A stretch of DNA of 64,000 nucleotides from Candidatus Parepulonipiscium sp. PG-Nuni2H_MBin01 (GCA_001994995.1 MDJM01000003.1:1-64000), one strand, 5' to 3'; counted from the stretch's first letter, positions 44,091-53,938 are shown. The notes: a model not told the origin generated them from the letters alone. Translations and numbers: made by a program.

Positions 44091-45140
44091 ATGAGTAAAT
44101 ATTTAGCGTCGCGATTATCAAATTTAGTAGCATATACTCCAGGCGAACAACCTGATAAAGATAAATATATTAAATTAAATACAAATGAAAATCCTTATCC
44201 CCCAGCTAAGGAAGTCACTGATGTGTTAACTGAGGTAGCACCTAATTTGCATTTATATTGTGACCCTGCTTGTAAAGCTCTTACGGAAGCATTCTGTAAT
44301 TATTACTCTATTAATAAGGAAGAAACTCTATTTGCAAATGGTTCAGATGAGATACTAGCACTGTGTTATATGACATTTTGCGAGCAGAGTGTTGCATTTC
44401 CAAGTATTTCTTATGGATTTTATGAAGTATATAGTGATTTATTTTGTCTAGACGCATATAAAATTCCCCTTACTGCAGATTTTAGAGTGGATAAGAACGA
44501 CTATTTCAATTTAGATAAAACCATTATAATTGCAAATCCAAATGCACCAACTGGATTAACTATAAGTTTATCTGATATAGAAGACATTCTTAATACTAAT
44601 AAAGATAATGTAGTAATAATTGATGAGGCCTATGCTGACTTTTGTGACGTAAGTTGTAAAGAACTAGTTAAAGCTTATGATAATTTAGTTGTAGTAGGGA
44701 CTTTTTCTAAATCAAGAAATCTAGCAGGCGCACGCTTAGGTTATGCAATAGCTTGCGAAGCTCTAATTGAAGATTTAAAACGAGTTAAAAATTCATTTAA
44801 TCCTTACAATGTAAATATGTTAACTCAAGCTTTAGGAACTGCTTCTATTAAACAAGATGAGTATTTTAAAAACTGTATATCTAAAGTTATAACAGAACGG
44901 AATAACTTTATTAGACAACTAGATAAATTAGGTTTTAGTACATTAACATCTGGAGCAAACTTTGTATTTACTACACATTGTAAGTTTAGTGGAGAGGAAT
45001 TATATAATAAATTAAGAGATAGAAAAATTTTAGTTAGGCATTTTAATAAGGAGTCAATAAATAATTTCGTACGAATTACAATTGGTACGCCTGAACAAAT
45101 GAAACAGGTAAGTAAAGCTTTAGAGGAAATTATATTATGA
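44091..45140 (+). CDS. hisC: Histidinol-phosphate aminotransferase
   Basis: A 349-residue PLP aminotransferase, fold type I. LNTNENPYPP near the start, NPNAPTG, IDEAYADF and the Schiff-base Lys in VGTFSKSRNLAGARLGYA. Overlaps hisB by four bases and follows hisD by two, so it is tightly coupled. Confidence 0.95.
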   Translation: MSKYLASRLSNLVAYTPGEQPDKDKYIKLNTNENPYPPAKEVTDVLTEVAPNLHLYCDPACKALTEAFCNYYSINKEETLFANGSDEILALCYMTFCEQSVAFPSISYGFYEVYSDLFCLDAYKIPLTADFRVDKNDYFNLDKTIIIANPNAPTGLTISLSDIEDILNTNKDNVVIIDEAYADFCDVSCKELVKAYDNLVVVGTFSKSRNLAGARLGYAIACEALIEDLKRVKNSFNPYNVNMLTQALGTASIKQDEYFKNCISKVITERNNFIRQLDKLGFSTLTSGANFVFTTHCKFSGEELYNKLRDRKILVRHFNKESINNFVRITIGTPEQMKQVSKALEEIIL

Positions 45141-45724
45141 GAATAGCAAAGTTAAATAGAAAAACTAATGAAACGGATATATCACTAACTTTAAACTTAG
45201 ATGGGACAGGCAGCAGTAGTATTAACACTGATTGTGGATTTTTAAACCATATGCTGATATTACTAGCAGCTCACTCTAAAATGGATTTGGAAATAACTTG
45301 TGTAGGTGATAGCGATGTGGATTATCATCATACAGTAGAGGATATTGGAATTAGCTTGGGTATAGCTTTAAATCAAGCTTTAGGAGACAAGCGAGGAATT
45401 AATAGATATGGAAGTTGTATATTGCCTATGGATGAAGCTTTAATAAATGTAGCACTTGATTTTAGTGGTAGGGCTATGCTTTGTGAAGATATTAATTTAC
45501 AGACGAATAAAGTAGGCAGTTTTGACACAGAATTATGTAAAGAGTTTATGGTAGCATTTAGTAGAGAGGCTAAACTTACACTTCATATAATGCAACTTAG
45601 AGGTGAAAACTCTCATCATATTATAGAAGGAATTTTTAAAGCATTAGCTCGGGCAATTCGTGTAGCTATTACAATTGATAAAGGGTTTGAGGAGCAAATT
45701 CCATCTACAAAAGGAGTGATATAA
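45137..45724 (+). CDS. hisB: Imidazoleglycerol-phosphate dehydratase
   Basis: A 195-residue single-domain dehydratase. The manganese-binding motifs DYHHTVEDIGI and SHHIIEGIFKALARAI are intact. No histidinol-phosphatase domain is fused, unlike the bifunctional enterobacterial HisB. Its stop and the hisH start overlap by one base. Confidence 0.96.
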   Translation: MRIAKLNRKTNETDISLTLNLDGTGSSSINTDCGFLNHMLILLAAHSKMDLEITCVGDSDVDYHHTVEDIGISLGIALNQALGDKRGINRYGSCILPMDEALINVALDFSGRAMLCEDINLQTNKVGSFDTELCKEFMVAFSREAKLTLHIMQLRGENSHHIIEGIFKALARAIRVAITIDKGFEEQIPSTKGVI

Positions 45725-46317
45725 TGGTTGCAATTATAGATTACGGTGTAGGGAACTTATTTTCTCTTAATGCCTCCCTTAATAAAATAGGGCAACAAGC
45801 ATGTATAACGAATGATATAAATGTAATAAATCAGGCTAGTCATATTATATTACCTGGTGTAGGTGCATTTAGCGATGCAGCTAAATTGCTTAGTGCCTCG
45901 AATATGGATAAAGTATTAATGAATAACAAAAAGCCTATACTTGGCATTTGCCTTGGTATGCAGTTATTATTTGAGAAAAGCTATGAATTTGGTATAACAG
46001 ACGGTTTAGGGTTAATACCTGGGGAAATAGTACCTCTTAAAGGTAAGATTCATCAAAAAATACCTCATATGGGTTGGAATAAACTTGATATAACAAATCC
46101 GTCACCTATTTTAAACGGGATGCAAGACCAATTTGTATATTTTGTGCATTCCTTTTATGCTAACACAAATAATAAATATATAACTAGTGTAGTTGAGTAT
46201 GATATTGCAGTAACTGCAACTGTACAGAAAGATAATATATTTGGCTGCCAATTTCATCCAGAGAAATCAGGTGAGGTAGGGCTTAGGCTATTAAAATATT
46301 TTTGTGAATATAAGTAA
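45724..46317 (+). CDS. hisH: Imidazole glycerol-phosphate synthase, glutaminase subunit
   Basis: A 197-residue class I glutamine amidotransferase that feeds ammonia to HisF. IIDYGVGNLFSL, LPGVGAF, the nucleophile in LGICLGMQLLFE, and the His-Glu pair in FGCQFHPEKS. Complete and of normal length. Confidence 0.96.
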   Translation: MVAIIDYGVGNLFSLNASLNKIGQQACITNDINVINQASHIILPGVGAFSDAAKLLSASNMDKVLMNNKKPILGICLGMQLLFEKSYEFGITDGLGLIPGEIVPLKGKIHQKIPHMGWNKLDITNPSPILNGMQDQFVYFVHSFYANTNNKYITSVVEYDIAVTATVQKDNIFGCQFHPEKSGEVGLRLLKYFCEYK

Positions 46318-46329
46318 TGGAGGCTTCAT

Positions 46330-47040
46330 ATGATAGTTTTTCCGGCAATAGATATAAAAGATAATAAAATTGTTAGATTATCGCAAGGTGATTATAGTAA
46401 TATTACCATATATGGCGAAAATATTGAAGAAACTTTGCAACGATTTTCTGCCGCAGGAGCAAATGGATTGCATATAGTTGATTTAGATGGTGCTAAAGAT
46501 GGTAAACTTGCAAATCAAGAGGCTATATCCACAATTTTAAAAGCAAATAAATTATTTTCTCAAATAGGTGGGGGTATACGCGATGAGCAAAGAATTAACC
46601 ACTATTTAGAAATGGGTGTAAACCGTGTAATATTAGGGACTATAGCAGTTCAAAATCCTAAGTTTGTAGAAGAAATGGTTCATAAATATGCTGATAAGAT
46701 AGTAGTTGGCGTAGATGCTAAAGATAAAATGGTAGCAACACATGGATGGATAGAAAAGTCAACTTTAGAGGCACATGAATTTTGTAGGATGTTAGTAAAT
46801 ATGGGTGTGCAGACTATTATTTACACTGATATATCAAAAGATGGAATGTTAAGTGGCTGTGATATGCGCTCTTATGAAAAGTTAGTACAATATAAAAATC
46901 TTAATGTAGTAGCCAGCGGAGGGATTACTTCATTAGAAGAGCTAAAAACATTAAAATCTATAGGATGTAGCGGCGCGATTGTAGGTAAAGCCATTTATGA
47001 GGGAAAATTTTCTTTAAAGGATGCGGTTGAGATATGTTAA
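46330..47040 (+). CDS. hisA: ProFAR isomerase
   Basis: A 236-residue TIM barrel. FPAIDIKDNKIVRLSQGDY carries the first Asp, GLHIVDLDGAKDG and QIGGGIRDEQRI the phosphate sites, and YTDISKDGML the second Asp. GGAGG precedes the ATG. It overlaps hisF by seven bases. Confidence 0.96.
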   Translation: MIVFPAIDIKDNKIVRLSQGDYSNITIYGENIEETLQRFSAAGANGLHIVDLDGAKDGKLANQEAISTILKANKLFSQIGGGIRDEQRINHYLEMGVNRVILGTIAVQNPKFVEEMVHKYADKIVVGVDAKDKMVATHGWIEKSTLEAHEFCRMLVNMGVQTIIYTDISKDGMLSGCDMRSYEKLVQYKNLNVVASGGITSLEELKTLKSIGCSGAIVGKAIYEGKFSLKDAVEIC

Positions 47041-47792
47041 GCAAAAGAATAATACCATGCCTGGACATACGCAATGGCAGAGTAGTAAAAGGCACAAACT
47101 TTGAAGGAGTGCGAGATGTTGACGACCCAGTGGAACTTGCTAGATATTATAATAATGCAGGTGCTGATGAACTTGTATTTTACGATATTACTGCAAGTGT
47201 TGAACAACGGGGGTTATTTACAAACATACTAACCAAAGTTGCTAGTGAAATATTTATTCCACTTACAGTGGGTGGCGGGATAAATGAAGTAGAGGATTTT
47301 GAACGTGTTTTAAGATGTGGCGCGGATAAGGTATCTGTTAATTCAGGAGCAATTAAAAATAAATATTTAATTAGTAATGCAGCAAAAAAATATGGTAGCC
47401 AGTGTATAGTTTTATCCATAGATGCAAAGCGTGTAGATGGTAAATTTAAAGTATGTACAATGGGTGGCCGCACTATAACAGATATTGATTTAATAGAGTG
47501 GGCAAAAGAAGGAGAAACTTTAGGAGCTGGTGAAATAGTACTAAATAGCATTGATACAGATGGGGTTAAAAATGGATTTGACTTACCTATGTTGGAGCAG
47601 TTATGTAATGCAGTTAAAATTCCTGTAATCGCAAGTGGTGGAGCGGGTACGGAGCAGGATTTTAAAATATTATTTGAAAAAGTACAAGGTGTAGATGCAG
47701 GACTTGCCGCTTCTATTTTTCACTATAAACAAGTTTCTATCCCTAATTTAAAGAATTATTTATCTGAGAATGGTATATCAGTTAGATTATAA
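47034..47792 (+). CDS. hisF: Imidazole glycerol-phosphate synthase, cyclase subunit
   Basis: A 252-residue TIM barrel paralogous to HisA. RIIPCLDIRNGRVVKGTNFEG has the catalytic Asp11-type residue, LTVGGGINEVEDFERVLRCGADKVSVNSGA the phosphate site, and NSIDTDGVKNGFD the second Asp. It works with HisH encoded two genes upstream. Confidence 0.97.
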   Translation: MLSKRIIPCLDIRNGRVVKGTNFEGVRDVDDPVELARYYNNAGADELVFYDITASVEQRGLFTNILTKVASEIFIPLTVGGGINEVEDFERVLRCGADKVSVNSGAIKNKYLISNAAKKYGSQCIVLSIDAKRVDGKFKVCTMGGRTITDIDLIEWAKEGETLGAGEIVLNSIDTDGVKNGFDLPMLEQLCNAVKIPVIASGGAGTEQDFKILFEKVQGVDAGLAASIFHYKQVSIPNLKNYLSENGISVRL

Positions 47793-47808
47793 AAGGAGTA
47801 TTGATAGT

Positions 47809-48420
47809 ATGAAGTTTGATATAAATGGCCTAGTGCCAGCAATTGTGCAAGATTTTTATACAAAAGAAGTGTTAATGCTTGCTTATATGAATGAAGAAAG
47901 TATAGCAATTACAAAACAAGAAGGATACACGTGTTTTTACTCAAGAAGTAGAGGGGGGCTTTGGAGAAAAGGTGAAACTAGCGGACATAAGCAACAAGTT
48001 ATTAGAATGTCAGGTGACTGCGATGAGGATTCTATTTTAATTGAAGTAATTCAAACTGGTGTAGCATGTCATACTGGTGTTAAATCTTGCTTTTACAATA
48101 CGATGTTAGAAGAGCAAGCCCCTTTTTCTATTGATATATTATCACAGATGATAAAAGAGCGCAAAAATACTAAAATTGAAAATTCGTATACTAATTATCT
48201 ATTTGATAAGGGAATAGAAAAAATCTTAAAAAAAATCGGTGAAGAGTCTTCAGAGGTAATAATTGGTGCAATGAAAGATGATTGCTATGAAACTGTTTAT
48301 GAAATTTCAGATTTAACTTATCATATACTTGTACTGATGGCAGAGATGGGCATAGAAGTTAATGATATTCGCGACGAATTAGCAAATCGCCATATAATTG
48401 AGCATAAAGTTAAACAGTAA
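47809..48420 (+). CDS. hisIE: Bifunctional phosphoribosyl-AMP cyclohydrolase / phosphoribosyl-ATP pyrophosphatase
   Basis: A 203-residue fusion. HisI half: AIVQDFYTKEVLMLAYMNEES, SRGGLWRKGETSGH, DCDEDSI and CHTGVKSCFY zinc site. HisE half: KGIEKILKKIGEESSEVIIGAM. ATG 47809 is 10 bases after AAAGGAG. An in-frame ATG 47770 lies inside hisF. Last gene of the operon. No histidinol phosphatase is in the window. Confidence 0.95.
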   Translation: MKFDINGLVPAIVQDFYTKEVLMLAYMNEESIAITKQEGYTCFYSRSRGGLWRKGETSGHKQQVIRMSGDCDEDSILIEVIQTGVACHTGVKSCFYNTMLEEQAPFSIDILSQMIKERKNTKIENSYTNYLFDKGIEKILKKIGEESSEVIIGAMKDDCYETVYEISDLTYHILVLMAEMGIEVNDIRDELANRHIIEHKVKQ

Positions 48421-48425
48421 CAAAA

Positions 48426-48453
48426 AAAAGAGACTATTGCGTCTCTTTTTACA
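48426..48453. terminator. Terminator of the his operon
   Basis: AAAAGAGAC/GTCTCTTTT (48426-48434 with 48441-48449), A-run before and T-run after, so it is usable on both strands. Confidence 0.88.
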
Positions 48454-48592
48454 TAAAAGCCATGATGCTTCCTATTAAACTTACTATCATTGATAAAACT
48501 ACAGTTAAACTGATAAATGTTAGAACTTTTTTTCTATGCTTATTCATATATTCATGCATATTATAATTAGGTTGTTTTTTATTGTTTGCCAT
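48449..48592 (-). CDS. Small single-pass membrane protein, 47 residues
   Basis: Not previously called because of its length. ATG 48592 is 8 bases after GGAGG and starts a 47-codon frame ending at TAA 48451-48449. The N-terminus is basic and polar (MANNKKQPNYNMHEYMNKHR, then a KK pair) and is followed by one hydrophobic helix (VLTFISLTVVLSMIVSLIGS). Inside-positive charge predicts a cytoplasmic N-terminus. The gene starts three bases after the pcrA stop, so it is probably translated from the pcrA mRNA. The function is unknown. Confidence 0.65.
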   Translation of the reverse strand: MANNKKQPNYNMHEYMNKHRKKVLTFISLTVVLSMIVSLIGSIMAFM

Positions 48593-48595
48593 AGG

Positions 48596-50554
48596 TTAGT
48601 CCTCCAACTCTATTATTCTATTTTTTAAACATAATTTGTAATCAACGGTTTTAGTGAAAAGTTTAAATTTAATGCCAGCTTGGTTTTCTTTTATATTTAC
48701 AATTAAACCACTTCCATAAACTCTATGCTTAACCTTATCGCCAACTTTTAACTCTTCTAATAACATATCGTCAAGAAATGGCGAAGGCTTAACCTTTTTA
48801 TTATACCTTATTTTGGGAATAAATATAAATAAATGTTTACAAGCTCTTGTGAGCCCCACATAAAATAACCTTCGTTCTTCCTCTAAATTAATAACTGTTA
48901 AGTCATCTTTATAATGAGGAATAATTGTATCGATTACATCAATTATAAATACAATATCATATTCTAGTCCTTTAGCACTATGCATAGTAGTTAATGTTAT
49001 TGCATCTTTTACATCTTTGCCATTATGCATACTTTCAGCTACTTTCTTTAAATGCAATTCCCATTCAAGATAATTATCAAATGATTTAGCAGAATCCATA
49101 ATTTCATCAAATAATTCATATAAATTATCCACTGATATATTTTTAAATCCTGCATAAGACGCTAAATACTTTTTATACCCTATAATATTTTTAATATAAA
49201 TAAGACCTGCTTCAAGGGACTGTGTTTTCAAATATTTTAATTGGATGATTAACTGTTCCAATGATTCTTGTTGTCTTTTATTTAAATCTTTATGAGTACT
49301 AAGCTGGAGCAGATTAGTTTGACGATTAATTAATTCATTAGCAATAAAACGAGTAGGTTTATTTATAATTCTCTTAAGATAATAACTATTGGTTAAATCT
49401 TCGGTTAGCTTAAAATAGGCTAATAAATCCTTTACAAGCCAATGAGTATATAAACTTGATACCTCATCTTTAATTTGAAAATTTATATTTTTAGCTAATA
49501 GTTTATCTATAATTGGTCTAGATTGCATATTGGTTCTATATATAATGGCCATATTATCAAAAGAATAACCATTCTGTTTAAATTCCATCATTTTATTAAG
49601 AATTTGCTCAATTTGATTAGCCACATCTTTGCAGTTTATAATAATTGGACGCTCAAGTCCTGTTTTATGTGCTGTCATTACTTTATCATATCTATTTTTA
49701 TTACATAAAATCAATCTATTACTATAATTAATTATAGCAGGCACGGAACGATAATTTATATCTAGTGTAATTTGCTCAACATTATTAAAATACGTATCAA
49801 ATTGCAATAAAAATTCTGGCCTAGAGCCTCTAAAAGAATATATACTTTGGTCAGTATCTCCTACTATAAATATATTGTTGTTATTTTGTCTAAGCAATCT
49901 AATAGTTTCAAACTGTACTGCATTAATATCTTGAAATTCATCTATTAAAATATATTTATATTTTTGCTGGAAATGTTTTAAAATTTCGGAATTCTGTTGC
50001 AATAAATAATAACATTCTAGTAGCATATCATCAAAATCGAATTTATTATGTTCTTTTTTATGACGGTCATACTCCTTATATACTATTTCAAATACTTCCT
50101 TTGGTATTTCCGTTGGCGTGAAATCTACTTCTACTTGACTTTTTAATTTAGTAAGATTTTTATTAAATTTATCTATAAAATTATCAATTTCATCCTCAAG
50201 ATTTAAACGCTTATAACTATGAATAACTATACTATTGCGTTGCTCTGAAGTTAATAAATTAGTTGCGTTATAACGTACTGGGTCAATATATTGTAATATT
50301 CTATAGAAAGTAGAATGAAACGTTCCAAATACGACTGGTTCATCCCCATATTTGGTAATATATCTAAATTTCATTTCCTCAGCAGCAGCCTTAGTAAATG
50401 TAATTACTAAAATCTCATTAGGAGAACAGTTTAAATGGTTAATCATATAGTTAATGCGTTCTACTATTACAAATGTTTTACCTGAACCAGGTCCTGCTAC
50501 TACCATAGTTGCTCCTAGTGGAGCAGTTACTGCTTTTTGTTGATTTATATTCAT
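48596..50554 (-). CDS. pcrA: UvrD/PcrA-type DNA helicase
   Basis: A 652-residue superfamily 1A helicase. Walker A AGPGSGKTFVIVERI, motif Ia TFTKAAAEEM, DEXX box LIDEFQDINAVQ, motif III GDTDQSIYSFRG, motif V TMHSAKGLEYD and motif VI RRLFYVGLTRA. A C-terminal Tudor-like patch (VGDKVKHRVYGSGLIVNI) follows. ATG 50554 lies 7 bases after AAAGGA, and the longer frame would invade nth. Slightly shorter than B. subtilis PcrA. Cotranscribed with nth upstream. Confidence 0.93.
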   Translation of the reverse strand: MNINQQKAVTAPLGATMVVAGPGSGKTFVIVERINYMINHLNCSPNEILVITFTKAAAEEMKFRYITKYGDEPVVFGTFHSTFYRILQYIDPVRYNATNLLTSEQRNSIVIHSYKRLNLEDEIDNFIDKFNKNLTKLKSQVEVDFTPTEIPKEVFEIVYKEYDRHKKEHNKFDFDDMLLECYYLLQQNSEILKHFQQKYKYILIDEFQDINAVQFETIRLLRQNNNNIFIVGDTDQSIYSFRGSRPEFLLQFDTYFNNVEQITLDINYRSVPAIINYSNRLILCNKNRYDKVMTAHKTGLERPIIINCKDVANQIEQILNKMMEFKQNGYSFDNMAIIYRTNMQSRPIIDKLLAKNINFQIKDEVSSLYTHWLVKDLLAYFKLTEDLTNSYYLKRIINKPTRFIANELINRQTNLLQLSTHKDLNKRQQESLEQLIIQLKYLKTQSLEAGLIYIKNIIGYKKYLASYAGFKNISVDNLYELFDEIMDSAKSFDNYLEWELHLKKVAESMHNGKDVKDAITLTTMHSAKGLEYDIVFIIDVIDTIIPHYKDDLTVINLEEERRLFYVGLTRACKHLFIFIPKIRYNKKVKPSPFLDDMLLEELKVGDKVKHRVYGSGLIVNIKENQAGIKFKLFTKTVDYKLCLKNRIIELED

Positions 50555-50567
50555 CGCAAAATCCTTT

Positions 50568-51260
50568 CTAATACATATGCCCTTTATCAATACAAGCTTT
50601 TACCATATCTGGCATGTTGTCTATAAGTTTTAAGAGGCCAAATGGGCAATTTGTAATAAACATACATTTACCGCATTTTGGTGAACGTGCAGTACATATT
50701 TCTCGACCATGAGTAATTACTTGCGTATTATATCTAATCCAATGTTGCTCAGGAAGAATTTTCATTAAGTCATGTTCTATAATAACAGGGTCAGTACTAG
50801 AAGTAAGTCCCCATCTAATACTAATCCTTTTAACATGTGTATCTACAACAATACTAGGAATTCCATATATGTTTCCCCGTATTACATTTGCAGTTTTTCT
50901 ACCTACTCCTGCTAAAGATGTTAAGCTTTCTATATCAGCAGGTACTTCCCCTTTAAATTTTTCAATAATCATTTTAGAACTAGTCAATATATTTTTTGCC
51001 TTGTTTTTATAAAAGCCAGTGCTTTTTATTTGATATTCTAATTCCTCTAAATTGGCTTTAGCCATAGATTCCACATCAGGATACTTTTCAAATAAATCAG
51101 GTGTAACAAGATTAACTCTATCATCGGTACATTGTGCACTTAATATTGTTGCAACTAGCAATTGGAATGGAGTTGTGTGATTTAAAAAGCATGGGACTTC
51201 TTTTTCATAATTTTCATCTAACGTATTTAAAATGATTTTAATATGCTCTTTATAATCCAC
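50568..51260 (-). CDS. nth: Endonuclease III
   Basis: A 230-residue DNA glycosylase/AP lyase for oxidised pyrimidines. Helix-hairpin-helix with catalytic Lys in LAGVGRKTANVI, catalytic Asp in VVDTHVKRIS, and a 4Fe-4S cluster C-x6-C-x2-C-x5-C (CTARSPKCGKCMFITNC). Directly downstream of the radical SAM gene with the stop and start overlapping by one base. Confidence 0.96.
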   Translation of the reverse strand: MDYKEHIKIILNTLDENYEKEVPCFLNHTTPFQLLVATILSAQCTDDRVNLVTPDLFEKYPDVESMAKANLEELEYQIKSTGFYKNKAKNILTSSKMIIEKFKGEVPADIESLTSLAGVGRKTANVIRGNIYGIPSIVVDTHVKRISIRWGLTSSTDPVIIEHDLMKILPEQHWIRYNTQVITHGREICTARSPKCGKCMFITNCPFGLLKLIDNMPDMVKACIDKGHMY

Positions 51261-52966
51261 TAAAATTCCTCCATAAGAATAGTAACATCTGCCTGGTTTG
51301 CTCCATACTTATAATGAAACAATGTTGCCCTAGGTTTATCTAGTAAATTAAACTTTTTTACATTATATTTAAAATATTCAATACGAATGTTTCTCAAGCG
51401 CTGCTTAGGTTCATAAGTTATATATTGCTTATCAATACACGCTAACCAATTATCATCTTTAATCTTATCATGTATATCTTGCTTAAATATCTCTTGGTCT
51501 ATAGTAATTAAATTAGTATTAACTTCTTTTAAATTTTCATGGCATAACCAATCCCATCTAATTAACTCCTTAAGTAATTCTATATTACAATTTTGCACTG
51601 TTTGCCCAAACTCTAGCAATAATAAATAATATGCACTTTTTTTATGTGCTACCTTATCATATTGTTTTAAGCTCCAATACTTGGCTAAACTTTCAAATAA
51701 ATCAAATTCACTGTTATATAACGAAAATAAATATTCTAAACTAGTGGTAAATCTATTGCTATTATAATACCTCTCTAACATTTCTTCCACTTGGTGCAAT
51801 AATACTATTTCATCATAAGTGATATAATTAGTGTATAAGACTTCATAAGGTGGTAAATCTTTGTATACAATACCAAACTCAGAAGCTTTATGATATAGCC
51901 CTGAACCCTTTAATACTTTTAAAAATCCCAACTGCAATTGTTCTGGTCTAATGGAAATTACTTCATTAAATGAATTTCTAAAAGAAAGGTAATTCTCAAA
52001 TGGCAACCCAACTATTAAGTCTAAATGCTGATGAATTGTACCAAGTTTAGAAATGCTTAATGATACCTTTTTTATTTCTTCAAATGGCATAGGTCTCATA
52101 ATAGATTTTAAAGTTTTAGGATTTGTTGATTGAACTCCTATTTCAAATTGTATTAGTCCATCCCTTGCCCCACTTAATATTTCTAACATATCATTATTAA
52201 TTAGTTCAGCAGCAATTTCAAAATGGAAGTTAGTAATACCATTATCATTATTAATTATATATTTCCAAATATTTAAAGCAAAAGCTTTATTAGCATTAAA
52301 AGTTCTATCTACGAATTTCACCTGAGGCACATTTTTACTTAAAAAGTAATCTAAATCTTTATATACCCTTTCAATTGGCATAAATCTAACACCTGCTTCA
52401 ACTGATGAAAGGCAGTATTGGCAACTAAATGGACACCCTCTAGATGCTTCATAATAAATTATCTTATGCTTTAAATCTGTTATATCTTTATATACAAATG
52501 GTAATTCAGACATATCCATAGGCTTTCTAGGTGGATTAACAATTATTTGCGAATTATATTTATATATTAAGCCATCTATATCACACAGTTTCTTTTCTTG
52601 CTGCAAATACTCCTTCCATGTCTTTTCACCTTCACCTTCCATTAAAATATCAATAGGCAGTTCATTAAGTAACTCTCTTGAATTATATGAAACCTCTGGT
52701 CCTCCTAATATTAATTTAGTATTAGGAAGTAACTTCCGTATAGTCGGTATAATTGATTTAATATATGTTATATTCCAAATATAACATGAAAAGCCTATTA
52801 CATCAGGCTTACATTCATAAATAGATTTAATAATTTGATTTTCATCATGATTTATAGTAAGCTCTAATATATCTATATCAAATTCACTACAAAATTCTTT
52901 AATATAACGTAATGCTAATGAAGAATGTATATATTTAGCATTAAAAGAGACAAGTAAACATTTCAT
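51260..52966 (-). CDS. B12-binding radical SAM protein with DUF4080-like tail
   Basis: A 568-residue enzyme. An N-terminal cobalamin-binding-like Rossmann domain (about 1-125, with GGPEVSY and GEGEKT but no obvious DxHxxG) is followed by a radical SAM domain with C178-x3-C182-x2-C185 in RGCPFSCQYC. A long C-terminal region, DUF4080 type, has no catalytic motif that I can name. Substrate unknown. Family members methylate or rearrange RNA, lipid or antibiotic precursors. First gene of an operon with nth and pcrA. Confidence 0.88.
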   Translation of the reverse strand: MKCLLVSFNAKYIHSSLALRYIKEFCSEFDIDILELTINHDENQIIKSIYECKPDVIGFSCYIWNITYIKSIIPTIRKLLPNTKLILGGPEVSYNSRELLNELPIDILMEGEGEKTWKEYLQQEKKLCDIDGLIYKYNSQIIVNPPRKPMDMSELPFVYKDITDLKHKIIYYEASRGCPFSCQYCLSSVEAGVRFMPIERVYKDLDYFLSKNVPQVKFVDRTFNANKAFALNIWKYIINNDNGITNFHFEIAAELINNDMLEILSGARDGLIQFEIGVQSTNPKTLKSIMRPMPFEEIKKVSLSISKLGTIHQHLDLIVGLPFENYLSFRNSFNEVISIRPEQLQLGFLKVLKGSGLYHKASEFGIVYKDLPPYEVLYTNYITYDEIVLLHQVEEMLERYYNSNRFTTSLEYLFSLYNSEFDLFESLAKYWSLKQYDKVAHKKSAYYLLLLEFGQTVQNCNIELLKELIRWDWLCHENLKEVNTNLITIDQEIFKQDIHDKIKDDNWLACIDKQYITYEPKQRLRNIRIEYFKYNVKKFNLLDKPRATLFHYKYGANQADVTILMEEF

Positions 52967-53003
52967 AAATTTTCCTCCAATGGTTTTTTATAGTATTACC
53001 AAA

Positions 53004-53040
53004 TTACCAAAAAAATACACCTAGGATTACTAGGTGTAAA
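53004..53040 (-). terminator. Terminator after queG
   Basis: Perfect 9-pair stem TACACCTAG/CTAGGTGTA (53016-53024 with 53030-53038) with a minus-strand T-run. Confidence 0.88.
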
Positions 53041-53053
53041 GATTATTTATTAT

Positions 53054-53938
53054 TTAGTTACGCTCAAAGGCAATTGTGGCATTACGCTTAATAACATTTT
53101 TTCCTCTCCATCCGCATGAAGTATGCTTAACATTATTTTTAAAAAAAGCGTTATCCATATTCATATATACATCAGCCGACTGCTGCATAAATTCAAGAGA
53201 TTTAAATTCCTTTAAATTAGTAAAATTAATGTTTATATTGTAAGGACAAGGCTTTTGGCAAAAATCACAACCAAATATATTTCCCTTCAATAAATCAATT
53301 TCTTCTAACTTTAAATCTTTCTTCTGAGTTAAGTACGACAAACATACGTTACAATCATTTAATGCACCAGTAGGACAAACCTTCACACAATTATGGCATA
53401 ATCCACACTGCACAAATTTAGGAATGTTTTTGTAATTATTAACTTCGTTACAATCAATTTTTATATCAATAAGGATTTCTGCCAAAAAAACATATGAGCC
53501 ATATTTCTTAGTAATGAGCATATTATTTCTGCCAATAAAGCCAATACCTGATAAATAAGCAAGGTATCTCTCGTTTAAACAATTGTTATCTACAAACCCT
53601 ACCCCTTGCGCACCTAGAGAATTAATAAATTCACATATTTTATCTAAATAACTTCTAACTACTTTATGATAATCAAGTCTCTGAGTATAAATTGAAAATC
53701 CATTATTCACACTCTTTCCATCATTATACGGAAAAGCTATACATAATATAGTTTGTACATTTGGCATTAGATAACTAGGATCTACTCTTTTAGATATGTC
53801 TTTCTCTTCAAATTCATTTTGAGAAGGTCTAGATTTTAAATAAGCTTCTAGTTCATCATACCTTCTATAAGGAATAAAACCAAATGTGTCCAATCCTAAA
53901 TTATAACAAAACTGCTCTATTCTTGCTCTGTAGGACAT
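53054..53938 (-). CDS. queG: Epoxyqueuosine reductase
   Basis: A 294-residue cobalamin- and iron-sulfur-dependent enzyme making queuosine in tRNA. GFIGRNNMLI is the QueG cobalamin-pocket segment, and two 4Fe-4S clusters are formed by CGLCHNCVKVCPTGAL with CNVC and CDFCQKPCPYN. It lacks a long C-terminal HEAT repeat, like the shorter QueG forms. Its start lies inside the end of the DUF896 gene, with a weak ribosome site, so it is probably translationally coupled. Confidence 0.92.
   Translation of the reverse strand: MSYRARIEQFCYNLGLDTFGFIPYRRYDELEAYLKSRPSQNEFEEKDISKRVDPSYLMPNVQTILCIAFPYNDGKSVNNGFSIYTQRLDYHKVVRSYLDKICEFINSLGAQGVGFVDNNCLNERYLAYLSGIGFIGRNNMLITKKYGSYVFLAEILIDIKIDCNEVNNYKNIPKFVQCGLCHNCVKVCPTGALNDCNVCLSYLTQKKDLKLEEIDLLKGNIFGCDFCQKPCPYNININFTNLKEFKSLEFMQQSADVYMNMDNAFFKNNVKHTSCGWRGKNVIKRNATIAFERN

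Noticed and set aside
47180-47551. ORF on the minus strand inside hisF
   Set aside because: Shadow ORF antisense to a well-conserved gene. No ribosome site.
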